Shown here: piece by piece, positions 36,912-48,008 of the stretch
How positions within the stretch are numbered: position 1 is the stretch's first letter
Layout of the letters: each line of letters opens with the position of its first letter
DNA from: an uncultured Gardnerella sp.
GTDB taxonomy: Bacteria; Actinomycetota; Actinomycetes; Actinomycetales; Bifidobacteriaceae
Length of the DNA: 50,271 nucleotides
Assembly (NCBI GenBank): GCA_947292085.1
Contig: CAMYPN010000002.1
Span: 1 to 50,271, forward strand
Direction: 5' to 3'
Translations under genes and position numbers: made by a program
Notes under the pieces: generated by a model
The model's database searches: none
The model's input: only the letters and a program-made list of their open reading frames with translations
Told to the model about the DNA's origin: nothing

Positions 36912-38312
36912 CTATTTAGCACAGGAAACTGTCTGCCGGGCATACACAGTATCTGGTTGCCACGACGTGACATCTGCTGATTCTTGGTCTCCTGTAATTA
37001 TGTTCTTTACTTCATCTTGAGAAGACTCAGATTCGGTACTGTCTGCAGGGAACCAAACGTAAGGAATACCAAGCTTGTCAGCATACTTGATTTGCTTTCC
37101 AAGTTTTGCTGCAGTAGGAGCAACATCAGTTGCAATACCGCGATCGCGTAATACTTTTGCAATAGCATTACACTTTGGTCGATCTTCCTCATTCCACACT
37201 GCAACAAGCACAGCTGCAGGAGAAACTCTAGAAACTGTAGCTTTAGCTGTGTGAAGCATATATGAGATCAATCGCGAAAGGCCGATTGAAAGGCCAACGC
37301 CTGGATATTTTTTCTTTCCTTGAGAAACAAGGTTGTCGTAACGGCCACCGGAACAGATGGAGCCTAGGGACGCAGCATTATCAAGGAAAGTTTCATAAAC
37401 AGATCCAGTGTAGTAGTCAAGTCCACGAGCAATCTTCAAATCAGCAACAACAGCACCAGGACGTATGCGAGCTGCTTCATCTACAATCATTGCGAGAGTC
37501 TCTACGCCTTCTACTGCAAGAGAGTAAGATTCATTATCTTCACTTCTAGAAATATTATGCTTATCGCATAGTGCATTAAAGCGTTCTTTAAGTTCTTCGC
37601 CAGTTTCTGCAGTAAGCTCAGCTAATTCTAAGCAAGCAGCAGCTTGAGAATCTGTAGCTCCACACTCTTTTACCAGGAGTTTAGACACTTCTTCAGAGCC
37701 GATTTTATCTAACTTATCGATTTCTCTAAGAACACCCTCAATATCTTTTAGTCCAATACCACGGTAGAAACCTTCAGAAAGCTTACGATTATTGGCGTGA
37801 ACTGTAGCTTTTGGTAAACCAAACTCTCTTAAGCGCTCAAGAGCCTCAACCATAACAAGAGGAAGCTCAACTTCGTAATGAGATGGTAATTCACCATTTC
37901 CTACAACATCAATATCAGCTTGCACAAACTCGCGGAATCGACCTTCTTGAGGACGCTCGCCACGCCAAACTTTTTGCATTTGCCAACGCTTAAATGGGAA
38001 CGCTAAATCACCAGTGTGTTCAACAACGTAACGGCTAAGCGGAACTGTTAAATCGAAGTGTAAACCTATGCGATCTTCTACAGGCGTGTCGGACTCATGA
38101 CCGACCTCTTGTAAGCGCGATAATAAATAAATTTCTTTGCTTGTTTCACCTTTTTTCAAAAGGCTTGATCCCTGCTCTACTGCACGCGTTTCAATGCCAA
38201 TAAAGCCATTAAGTTCGAATACTTCCCTAAGTGTGTCAATTACTTTCTGTTCAACAGCACGTTCGCTTGGAAGCCATTCGGGAAAACCAGATATTGATGA
38301 GCCTTGTACCAT
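36912..38312 (-). CDS. hisS: Histidine-tRNA ligase
   Basis: HisRS charges tRNA with histidine. The 466-residue class II enzyme shows SSISGFPEWLPSERAVEQ at the start, motif 2 RPQEGRFREFVQADIDVVG, the histidine-binding ARGLDYYTGSVYE, GGRYDNL, and a C-terminal anticodon-binding domain. The ATG at 38312 is chosen over GTG at 38318 because bifidobacterial homologs begin Met-x-x-Gly-(Ala/Ser)-Ser-Ile-Ser and because a -10 lies seven bases before it. Confidence 0.96.
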   Translation of the reverse strand: MVQGSSISGFPEWLPSERAVEQKVIDTLREVFELNGFIGIETRAVEQGSSLLKKGETSKEIYLLSRLQEVGHESDTPVEDRIGLHFDLTVPLSRYVVEHTGDLAFPFKRWQMQKVWRGERPQEGRFREFVQADIDVVGNGELPSHYEVELPLVMVEALERLREFGLPKATVHANNRKLSEGFYRGIGLKDIEGVLREIDKLDKIGSEEVSKLLVKECGATDSQAAACLELAELTAETGEELKERFNALCDKHNISRSEDNESYSLAVEGVETLAMIVDEAARIRPGAVVADLKIARGLDYYTGSVYETFLDNAASLGSICSGGRYDNLVSQGKKKYPGVGLSIGLSRLISYMLHTAKATVSRVSPAAVLVAVWNEEDRPKCNAIAKVLRDRGIATDVAPTAAKLGKQIKYADKLGIPYVWFPADSTESESSQDEVKNIITGDQESADVTSWQPDTVYARQTVSCAK

Positions 38313-38319
38313 GTCCACT

Positions 38320-38325
38320 ATAATA
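38320..38325 (-). promoter_or_regulatory. -10 element of a leaderless start for hisS
   Basis: On the minus strand TATTAT is followed by seven bases (AGTGGAC) and ATG at 38312, with no Shine-Dalgarno sequence. Confidence 0.6.
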
Positions 38326-38408
38326 GGTTATGTTACGGAAAAATCATGGCTTACCGTCATACTTATTCGTAACACTGTTACCGTGCATATGCTGTAAGGA
38401 GTCGTCCC

Positions 38409-39779
38409 GTGACCGAACAGACTAAACCTGAAGAAAATACCCAATCCACCGCTACAACAAAGCCGCATGCGCCGTCGCCTGCGAGCTTTGCCCATAAAAC
38501 TAGAGTTGTAGCTCAAGCCCCAACTATTTCGTATAGTGATGAGGATGTAAAAGCTGCAAAAACTTTTGGGCGTGTTGACGAAAATGGCACTGTTTATATT
38601 CGTGAAAATGGTGATGAAAGGGAGGTTGGACAGTACTCCACTGGCACTCCAGATGAAGCTTTAACTTTCTATGTTCATCGTTATCTTGATTTGAAGATTA
38701 AGCTTGATCTTTTTGAAAAGCGACTTGAAGCTTCTAACGTTAAGTCAAAAGAAATTGACGAAACTCTCAACACTTTAGAAGCAGATCTTGAAAATCCTGC
38801 AGTTGTTGGAGATGTGGCAGCTTTGCGTACTCGACACGCCGAGCTTAAAGTAAAAGCTGATGCAAAAAAGGAAGAAATTGCTAAAGCTCGTAAAGAAGCT
38901 TTGGAAAAGGCTTTGAAAGAGAGAACTTCTATTGTTGAGCAGGCTGAAGCATTAGTAGCGAATATGGGTGAAGCAACCAATTGGCGTTCATTAGGAGACA
39001 AGCTGCGTTCACTCTTCGACAAATGGCAGCAGCACCAGCGCACTACAATTCATTTGAACAAAGCTGATGCAGATGCTCTTTGGCAGCGCTTCTCTAAAGC
39101 TCGTTCATCTTTCTCTCAGGCTCGTAGCGCATGGGTTAAAGAGCGTGATAATGTTCGCGAAGGAGCAAAACATGCTAAGGAAGAGATTATTGCAGAAGCT
39201 GAAGTCTTAAAGAATTCAACTGATTGGCGTGAAACTTCCATGAAGTTCAACGCTTTGATGGATCGTTGGAAGAAGGCAGGTAATGCTGGCCGTCAACATG
39301 ATGATGAATTGTGGGCTAAGTTCCGTGAAGCTGCAGATGTCTTCTACCATGCTCGTCAAGCTGATCGTGAAAAGCTTAATGCTGACGAGAAAGAAAATCT
39401 TGCTAAGAAGGAAGCACTTTTAGTTAAAGCCGAAGCTTTGCTTCCAGTAGCAAATGAGGAAGAAGCTAAGAAAGCTCGTAAGGCTTTGTCTGCTATTCAA
39501 GATGAGTGGGATACTATTGGCTATGTTCCTCGTGAAGACATGCGTCGAGTTGAAGCTCGTTTGAACGATGTAGATAAGAAGATTAAATCTGTTGAGGATG
39601 CTGCGTGGAAGGATGAAGATCCTGAAGCTAATGCTCGTAAGTCTAGTTTTGCTGCACAATTGCAGGCACAGCTTGATGAGCTTAATGCTGCTATTGCCAA
39701 AGAAACAGACAAGAAGCGCAAAGCTAAGTTAGAAGCTGAGAAGGCAACTAAGGAACAGTGGCTTAACGCTATTAAATAG
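38409..39779 (+). CDS. DUF349 domain-containing protein
   Basis: The 456-residue protein is highly charged and largely helical. After a Pro/Thr-rich N-terminus (1-40) and a small beta-like part ending EVGQYSTGTPDEAL come repeated DUF349 helices with the pattern W(R)xLxDKxRxLFDxW: TNWRSLGDKLRSLFDKW, TDWRETSMKFNALMDRWKKAG and a later DEWDTIGYVPR. Function is not established; DUF349 proteins are common and often in stress or translation contexts. Start is GTG behind AAGGAG with a seven-base gap. It is divergent from hisS, with 96 bases between. Confidence 0.88.
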   Translation: MTEQTKPEENTQSTATTKPHAPSPASFAHKTRVVAQAPTISYSDEDVKAAKTFGRVDENGTVYIRENGDEREVGQYSTGTPDEALTFYVHRYLDLKIKLDLFEKRLEASNVKSKEIDETLNTLEADLENPAVVGDVAALRTRHAELKVKADAKKEEIAKARKEALEKALKERTSIVEQAEALVANMGEATNWRSLGDKLRSLFDKWQQHQRTTIHLNKADADALWQRFSKARSSFSQARSAWVKERDNVREGAKHAKEEIIAEAEVLKNSTDWRETSMKFNALMDRWKKAGNAGRQHDDELWAKFREAADVFYHARQADREKLNADEKENLAKKEALLVKAEALLPVANEEEAKKARKALSAIQDEWDTIGYVPREDMRRVEARLNDVDKKIKSVEDAAWKDEDPEANARKSSFAAQLQAQLDELNAAIAKETDKKRKAKLEAEKATKEQWLNAIK

Positions 39780-39818
39780 TTCTGCTTTTAGCTTATAAAC
39801 TTCTCTAAATACATTTAT

Positions 39819-39851
39819 GAGGCTGCTTGAAAATTCAAGTAGCCTCTTTTT
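39819..39851 (+). terminator. Intrinsic terminator of the DUF349 gene
   Basis: GAGGCTGCTTGAA pairs with TTCAAGTAGCCTC around a tiny loop and is followed by TTTTT. It lies between convergent genes. Confidence 0.9.
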
Positions 39852-39861
39852 GTGAAATTAA

Positions 39862-41007
39862 CTATAAGTTGGATTTTTCCATTAAAGAATTAGCGAGTTT
39901 AACAAAAGTATCAGCTAATTTAGAATCTGACAATTTTCCTTCCTCATTTAGCACAGCAGGTCGTCCGCTTTCTCCTATTTCGCGTATGGATGTGTTTAAA
40001 GGAAGTTGTGCTAGAAGTGGAACATCAGTTTTAAGTGCCTTGCAAAGCTGCTCGCTTACTCGCTTTCCACCTCCTGAACCAAAAATTTCTAGGCGCTCGC
40101 CATTATTTTCAAACCAACTCATGTTTTCAACTACGCCGCGCACTTTTACTGGTATTTGTAATGCCATAAGTCCTGCTCTAACTGCTACGTCTGATGCGCT
40201 TGGCTGAGGCGTAGTAATAACAACAAGTTCTACGTTTGGAAGTGATTGTGCTACAGCTAATGCCATATCTCCTGTTCCAGGTGCTAAATCAAGTAGTAAA
40301 ACGTCAGGATTTCCCCACCAAACATCAGATAAAAACTGTTCTAAGGAGCGTTGTAATCGAGGTCCCCTCCATAAAATCGCTCTGTCTGTTCCTGCAAACA
40401 TTCCAATTGATATAAGTTTTACTCCCCAAGCTACTACTGGCATAAGCATGCCGTTTAAATTAGTAGGTTGGTTATGAACACCAAACATGTGCGGTAATGA
40501 GAAACCGTAAACATCTGCGTCTATAGCTGCAGTATCGTATCCTAAAGCAGCGAAGGTTGCAGCTAGATTAGCTGTTATTGAAGATTTTCCAACTCCGCCT
40601 TTTCCGGAAGCTATTGCAAATATTCTTGTGTGATTTCCTGATTTATTAAATGGATTTTCTTTACGCTCCGCTTTTAAATCAGCTACTAGCTTCTCTAGTT
40701 TATCTTTGCTCATAGCTGCAGTAGTTATTTGCGGTATAAGTTTAATTTTAGGATATTTAGATACTGCTTCTTTTACTCTTTCTGTTATAACCTCTGCAAG
40801 AGGACAGTTTGGTACAGTAAGTTCAAGATTGATATCAACATTGTAGGTTGGCTGTGAATTTTCGCACGTTGAAGTGTCGCATTGCGTTTTAGATACACTT
40901 ACGCCAGTTACCATATTTAGTTCAGTTACAGAACGTCCTAGCTCTGGATCTATTACGCTGCTAAGAAGATCGTAAACTTTTGTTGCTATCTGATTTGAAT
41001 CTTCCAT
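39862..41007 (-). CDS. Mrp/NBP35-type P-loop ATPase
   Basis: The 381-residue protein joins an N-terminal MIP18/DUF59 domain (about 1-90) to a Mrp ATPase with deviant Walker A GKGGVGKSS, then DADVYGFSLPHMFG and a later VENMSWF segment. The family carries or delivers iron-sulfur clusters. The CPxC pair that holds the bridging cluster in many members is absent: NMSWFENNGERLEIFG has no cysteine. ligA ends three bases before the ATG, so the two are probably co-transcribed. Confidence 0.88.
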   Translation of the reverse strand: MEDSNQIATKVYDLLSSVIDPELGRSVTELNMVTGVSVSKTQCDTSTCENSQPTYNVDINLELTVPNCPLAEVITERVKEAVSKYPKIKLIPQITTAAMSKDKLEKLVADLKAERKENPFNKSGNHTRIFAIASGKGGVGKSSITANLAATFAALGYDTAAIDADVYGFSLPHMFGVHNQPTNLNGMLMPVVAWGVKLISIGMFAGTDRAILWRGPRLQRSLEQFLSDVWWGNPDVLLLDLAPGTGDMALAVAQSLPNVELVVITTPQPSASDVAVRAGLMALQIPVKVRGVVENMSWFENNGERLEIFGSGGGKRVSEQLCKALKTDVPLLAQLPLNTSIREIGESGRPAVLNEEGKLSDSKLADTFVKLANSLMEKSNL

Positions 41008-41010
41008 TTA

Positions 41011-43959
<2,949 letters not shown>

Positions 43960-44077
43960 CTACGTTTTACTAACGCCTATAAACAGTATCTAATAAGACT
44001 CTATAAGCACAGTAAAAACTATTCAATGATGTATTGAGTATTAAGCTAATAAATTTTAAAACTGCTTGCTTTATTTC

Positions 44078-47000
44078 TTAAGCGTTCAAAGATCTTAAGA
44101 ACTGTGTTTGTACTGTGCTACTTATATCTTCTCTAGAAGTCATTCGAATATTTGCAACACATAAAGTTCTTGCTATAACAAACATTCCATCGTTCACAGT
44201 TAATTTTGCTGCTTTATCAATAATCTCTTCTGCTTCAATATCAGGCCAAGCTGGTATGTCTTCAGAAAGAAGAGCCATCTGTGCTTCATGTATATTGCTC
44301 GGTATTAGCTTGCACTGCGATCTCATTCTAGAAAGAAGCTCATCAAGTTCCATTTCTAGCGGCTCAATCTTTCCTGGAGCTAAGTATTGTGCCATTCTAT
44401 ACGAAGATGCAGCAATGAGGAAATTATTCTGCATCCATTCCGCATAAGCGAGCTTATAGTAAGCAAAAGCAGCATCATCCCTATCGAGAGACACATTCAA
44501 AGCGTTAATGCAAGCCGCAATAACAGATGGCCAATCCTCTTTTTGCGCAAGTATATCAGCTAATCTCAAATGAGAAAGAGCGTAAGTAGGAGCGTACGAA
44601 ACCATAATATTTAAATGACGTAAAGCTTCGTCATGTTGGTTTAATTGCGAAAGCAAATCAGCAAGTTCCATATGCGCGTAGAAAAGACCGTCAGGAATAA
44701 GTCTTGTTCGTTCTTCTTTAGTTGCAAATAGATGATTATAAATTACTCTTTCAGCGTAGGAATTAAAGTATCTTGGTACAGCTTCGCTACTAGTAAACAT
44801 AGTATCGAATTGTGCTACAGAATTTTCATACTCTTTTAAAGCCTCACTAAGATCCCCATTCATAAACTGTTCGTGAGCTTTTGTACGAATATCTCTTATA
44901 CGTTTTGCTGCAGTAAATGAAAGATTAGGTAAATCTGTTTCGTCAATTAGCGCTCGTGTTATTGAATCTGCTTGAGCGTTAAGTTCAGGATCGTCAATGC
45001 TTTCAATAATACTCATAGCTTCGTGAGCTTTTTGTGCAGTTGTTGGCATAAGTTCTGAAGCAATATGATGGAAGTCAGCAACAGCTTGTTGCAGAAGATC
45101 TTCACGCTGTATAGAAAGCCCTTGTGCGTATTGCGTTCCCAGTATGTTTTCCTGATCTGCTGTAAAAATTTTGTCAGAAAATTCAGGTTCTTCTTGTGAT
45201 CCATGAGGAGAAAAACGGCTACTGTGAACATCAAAATCTGGTTCGATGGTATTTAATTTTCCATGAGAATCAATGTTTAATTTGGCATTAAATTTTTCAT
45301 ATGTTTTTATAGGATTATTTAATCCGTTTTGGTGAATAAGTTTTATAAATCTGTCTCTACTAAACGTAACTGTAGTCAGAGCTCGTATGGATGGTGCTGT
45401 AGTAAAAGCTGCAAATGGATTTTCTTCTTTAGACTTATCCATGCTGTTTTCGGACAGTTGATTTTCGCTAGAATTTGCGTTTGTGCCTGTTTCTGAGTTT
45501 AATTCTTGGCTACTTGCGCTCGCATGTATTGATATGACATTATTGTTTGTCTTGTTTGCGTTACTAAGATTAATCTGCTGTATTTCTTGCAATTTAGACG
45601 GGTCTCCATGAACGTCACCGTCTTTTGGATCTCCTTTTGATTTGGATGAATCATTATTTGCAGCGTCACTATTCATAACGTTAAGCGCATTAAGAGTACG
45701 ATTTACAAGATTGTTCATAGCATTGTTTTGTGCTGTAACCATCTCTTCTAAGCCTATTGAATCTAAGCGTATAGAAACATTTTTTACTTTGCTGCTTGCT
45801 CCAAAAGCTAGAGTAGACATTATCATTCCAACTTGAAGATTGTAGTTTGTAGCTAGTTTTTCTTTATCGTCGTCGTTTAGATTTTTCCAAGATTTATCCT
45901 CATTAACGTAAGCTACAGATGGCATAAGTGCAGCGCCAGCTGTAGTAAGGTTTATTGCCACGTTACCATCTTCTAAATTAGATCTAAATTCCGCGTCAAA
46001 ACGGAACGGCAAGTATACGCTTCTAATAAGATTAGAAAGACGCTGTCTATAAGACCATTCACTGTCGTTATCTATCTTATTGAAATACTTATCGTTATTT
46101 TTTACCTGCTTTGCTCTTCTCCACATGTGCAAAATAGGTCTTATTTTGTCGTCCATCAAAGGATTGCCGAAAAATTGCATACCTATTGAGCCGCTTGCTG
46201 CAAAAGCAACATCTTTAATCATTGCCATGTCGATTTGTGATGCCTGCTCTTCTTTTATAGTATTTTCGCAAGTTTTTCCTCCTATAATGGAGTTAATTTG
46301 CAGACAATCATAAATTGAATATAAACGGTTAATAGCGCCTTCTATTTTAAGTACTTTGAGTGCAGCATTTGGTTCCAATGCGTCATCCCAAAGTAAGTAG
46401 TTTGCTTCTGTTTGCTGAGATTTTTGCATGTGTAGGCGTTCTGCACCATGCACTGCTTCCAGGCTGCGCTCTGTTTCTAAAGCTCCAGTTGAGCGCATTA
46501 ATTTTTCGAAATATTCTTCTAAACCTGAAACTCTTAAATTCTCTTTTTTTGCTATTTTTATGTCTTCTACGCTTCTTCGTATTGCTCCTAAAGGTGCTTC
46601 GTGTTCTAGTCTGCGAAGTACATTGTTGTAGCCAAATCCGGTTAAAGACTTGTGTATGTCTGGAATGAATAATGCTGCAAAGAATGCTATTGTTATTGCT
46701 TTTCTGTACGTAAGATTGCATCGCAAGTTTTCTGGAAGTTTAGTTCTTAACTCTTCAAGCGTATAAGTTTTTTTAGATCCGAACCCGTGTGCCATCCATG
46801 ATCCGATTTTAATTAAACCGTCATCATCTGAAAGTTGTAAAACTAAATCTCCATTTGATACGCAAAATACGTTTTCTTTTCTAATTTTTGAAAAAGTTTT
46901 AGAAAAGTAGTTTATTTTTCCAGCAAAAGTTTTAGAGCGTTGTTCTGATTTTAACGCGCTTTTAGACTTACTGCTTTCTAAAGAAGCGAGAAAATCTTTT

Positions 47001-47530
47001 ACGGTTGCGTCGCCATTTAAATAGGATTCTACGATATTATCCATCTCATAGTCTGTATGTTTGATGTATGTTTCGTCAAACGCTTCCGAAAATGCACATT
47101 TTAGAGTAATTTTTGTTTTTTTATATTGTTTTCCATAAAAACGGTGTAAATCTTTCAGTGAAGAATTATTTTTTTCTACAAATGAAAGTTGCGGTCTCAT
47201 GTCTTGAATATCTTCGTAGCTAAGTTTGCTGCCGAGAAATATTCGCCCTTCTGAGTCTGCTACTGCTAGTTGGAGGAATTTTCTTCCGTCTTCTTTAAAT
47301 AATCCAATTGACGTGTATTCTTTTTTCTTGCTAAGTTGAACCCAGCCTAATTGATTGTTGATATTTGTTTGTGGAAAATCTTTAATAACGCACTTTTTAG
47401 CGCGCGACGAAATATCTATTGAATTACCTTCTGACCACAACGAGTTAAGAGATTCTTGTAGTTGCAACATACTATCTTCCTGAGATTCTGAATTTTCAGT
47501 AGTTTGCATGTTGTTAGTCATAATCCCCAT
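44078..47530 (-). CDS. Large TPR-containing protein of unknown function
   Basis: I do not recognise the family of this 1150-residue protein. The N-terminal half is mixed alpha/beta with repeated small beta-like segments (LGWVQLSKKKEYTSIGLF, VLQLSDDDGLIKIGSW) and one short hydrophobic stretch (AITIAFFAALFIP) too brief to be a sure membrane span. A Ser/Asn-rich disordered linker lies around 645-725. The C-terminal 300 residues form helical TPR-like repeats (LLSQLNQHDEALRHLNIMVSYAPTYALSHLRLADILAQKEDW). Few cysteines and no signal peptide suggest a cytosolic scaffold. Start chosen at the first Met; the ribosome site is weak and the Met at 47521 is an alternative. It is upstream of ligA by 133 bases on the same strand. 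Confidence 0.75.
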   Translation of the reverse strand: MGIMTNNMQTTENSESQEDSMLQLQESLNSLWSEGNSIDISSRAKKCVIKDFPQTNINNQLGWVQLSKKKEYTSIGLFKEDGRKFLQLAVADSEGRIFLGSKLSYEDIQDMRPQLSFVEKNNSSLKDLHRFYGKQYKKTKITLKCAFSEAFDETYIKHTDYEMDNIVESYLNGDATVKDFLASLESSKSKSALKSEQRSKTFAGKINYFSKTFSKIRKENVFCVSNGDLVLQLSDDDGLIKIGSWMAHGFGSKKTYTLEELRTKLPENLRCNLTYRKAITIAFFAALFIPDIHKSLTGFGYNNVLRRLEHEAPLGAIRRSVEDIKIAKKENLRVSGLEEYFEKLMRSTGALETERSLEAVHGAERLHMQKSQQTEANYLLWDDALEPNAALKVLKIEGAINRLYSIYDCLQINSIIGGKTCENTIKEEQASQIDMAMIKDVAFAASGSIGMQFFGNPLMDDKIRPILHMWRRAKQVKNNDKYFNKIDNDSEWSYRQRLSNLIRSVYLPFRFDAEFRSNLEDGNVAINLTTAGAALMPSVAYVNEDKSWKNLNDDDKEKLATNYNLQVGMIMSTLAFGASSKVKNVSIRLDSIGLEEMVTAQNNAMNNLVNRTLNALNVMNSDAANNDSSKSKGDPKDGDVHGDPSKLQEIQQINLSNANKTNNNVISIHASASSQELNSETGTNANSSENQLSENSMDKSKEENPFAAFTTAPSIRALTTVTFSRDRFIKLIHQNGLNNPIKTYEKFNAKLNIDSHGKLNTIEPDFDVHSSRFSPHGSQEEPEFSDKIFTADQENILGTQYAQGLSIQREDLLQQAVADFHHIASELMPTTAQKAHEAMSIIESIDDPELNAQADSITRALIDETDLPNLSFTAAKRIRDIRTKAHEQFMNGDLSEALKEYENSVAQFDTMFTSSEAVPRYFNSYAERVIYNHLFATKEERTRLIPDGLFYAHMELADLLSQLNQHDEALRHLNIMVSYAPTYALSHLRLADILAQKEDWPSVIAACINALNVSLDRDDAAFAYYKLAYAEWMQNNFLIAASSYRMAQYLAPGKIEPLEMELDELLSRMRSQCKLIPSNIHEAQMALLSEDIPAWPDIEAEEIIDKAAKLTVNDGMFVIARTLCVANIRMTSREDISSTVQTQFLRSLNA

Positions 47531-47722
47531 TCTTTCACTTTGCTTTGTGGCATGTGAGTTTTTGTTTTATATTTTTAGCGCACATAATGTGGCGTTTAAT
47601 CACATTATTTTAGTATATAAGAAATTATGCATGTTATAAAACGTGAGACGTTATTTATCGAAATTATTTCATCAATAGATTGCTAATAAGAGAATATGAC
47701 GACTTCGAATATTGAGAAAAAA

Positions 47723-47798
47723 TGGAGCGGACAACGGGACTCGAACCCGCGGTCTCAACCTTGGCAAGGTTGCGCTTTACCAACTAAGCTATGTCCGC
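47723..47798 (-). tRNA. tRNA-Gly (anticodon GCC), CCA encoded
   Basis: On the minus strand the acceptor arms GCGGACA and TGTCCGC pair perfectly. The T arm has GGTTCGAGTCC and the anticodon stem CAACC/GGTTG holds the loop TTGCCAA, giving anticodon GCC for glycine. Discriminator T is followed by an encoded CCA. Confidence 0.97.
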
Positions 47799-47916
47799 AA
47801 AACATAAAGTATTCTACTTGCTTTTTATTGCGAATGCAAATTTTAATATGTTTTTGCATTTTACATGGTTAAATTCTTTGCTATATTTGGGTTTCTGCGG
47901 TGTGTTGATTGTGCTT

Positions 47917-47955
47917 TAAAAAACAGTGAAGCCGACATATTACTGCCGGCTTCAC
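47917..47955 (-). terminator. Intrinsic terminator of the zinc-ribbon membrane protein gene
   Basis: GTGAAGCCG (47926-47934) pairs with CGGCTTCAC (47947-47955); on the minus strand a T-rich run follows. Confidence 0.85.
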
Positions 47956-48008
47956 CATGATTTATTAGGTTTCACTATGATCACTAGCAAAACCTAAGTG
48001 ATTTTATT

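Larger units (their letters stand above)
47531..48008. other. Intergenic region with tRNA-Gly
   Basis: Besides the tRNA (47723-47798) this 478-base stretch contains the terminator of the zinc-ribbon gene (47917-47955) and a further hairpin TTAGGTTT/AAACCTAA (47965-47972 with 47990-47997). No protein gene is seen. Confidence 0.6.
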
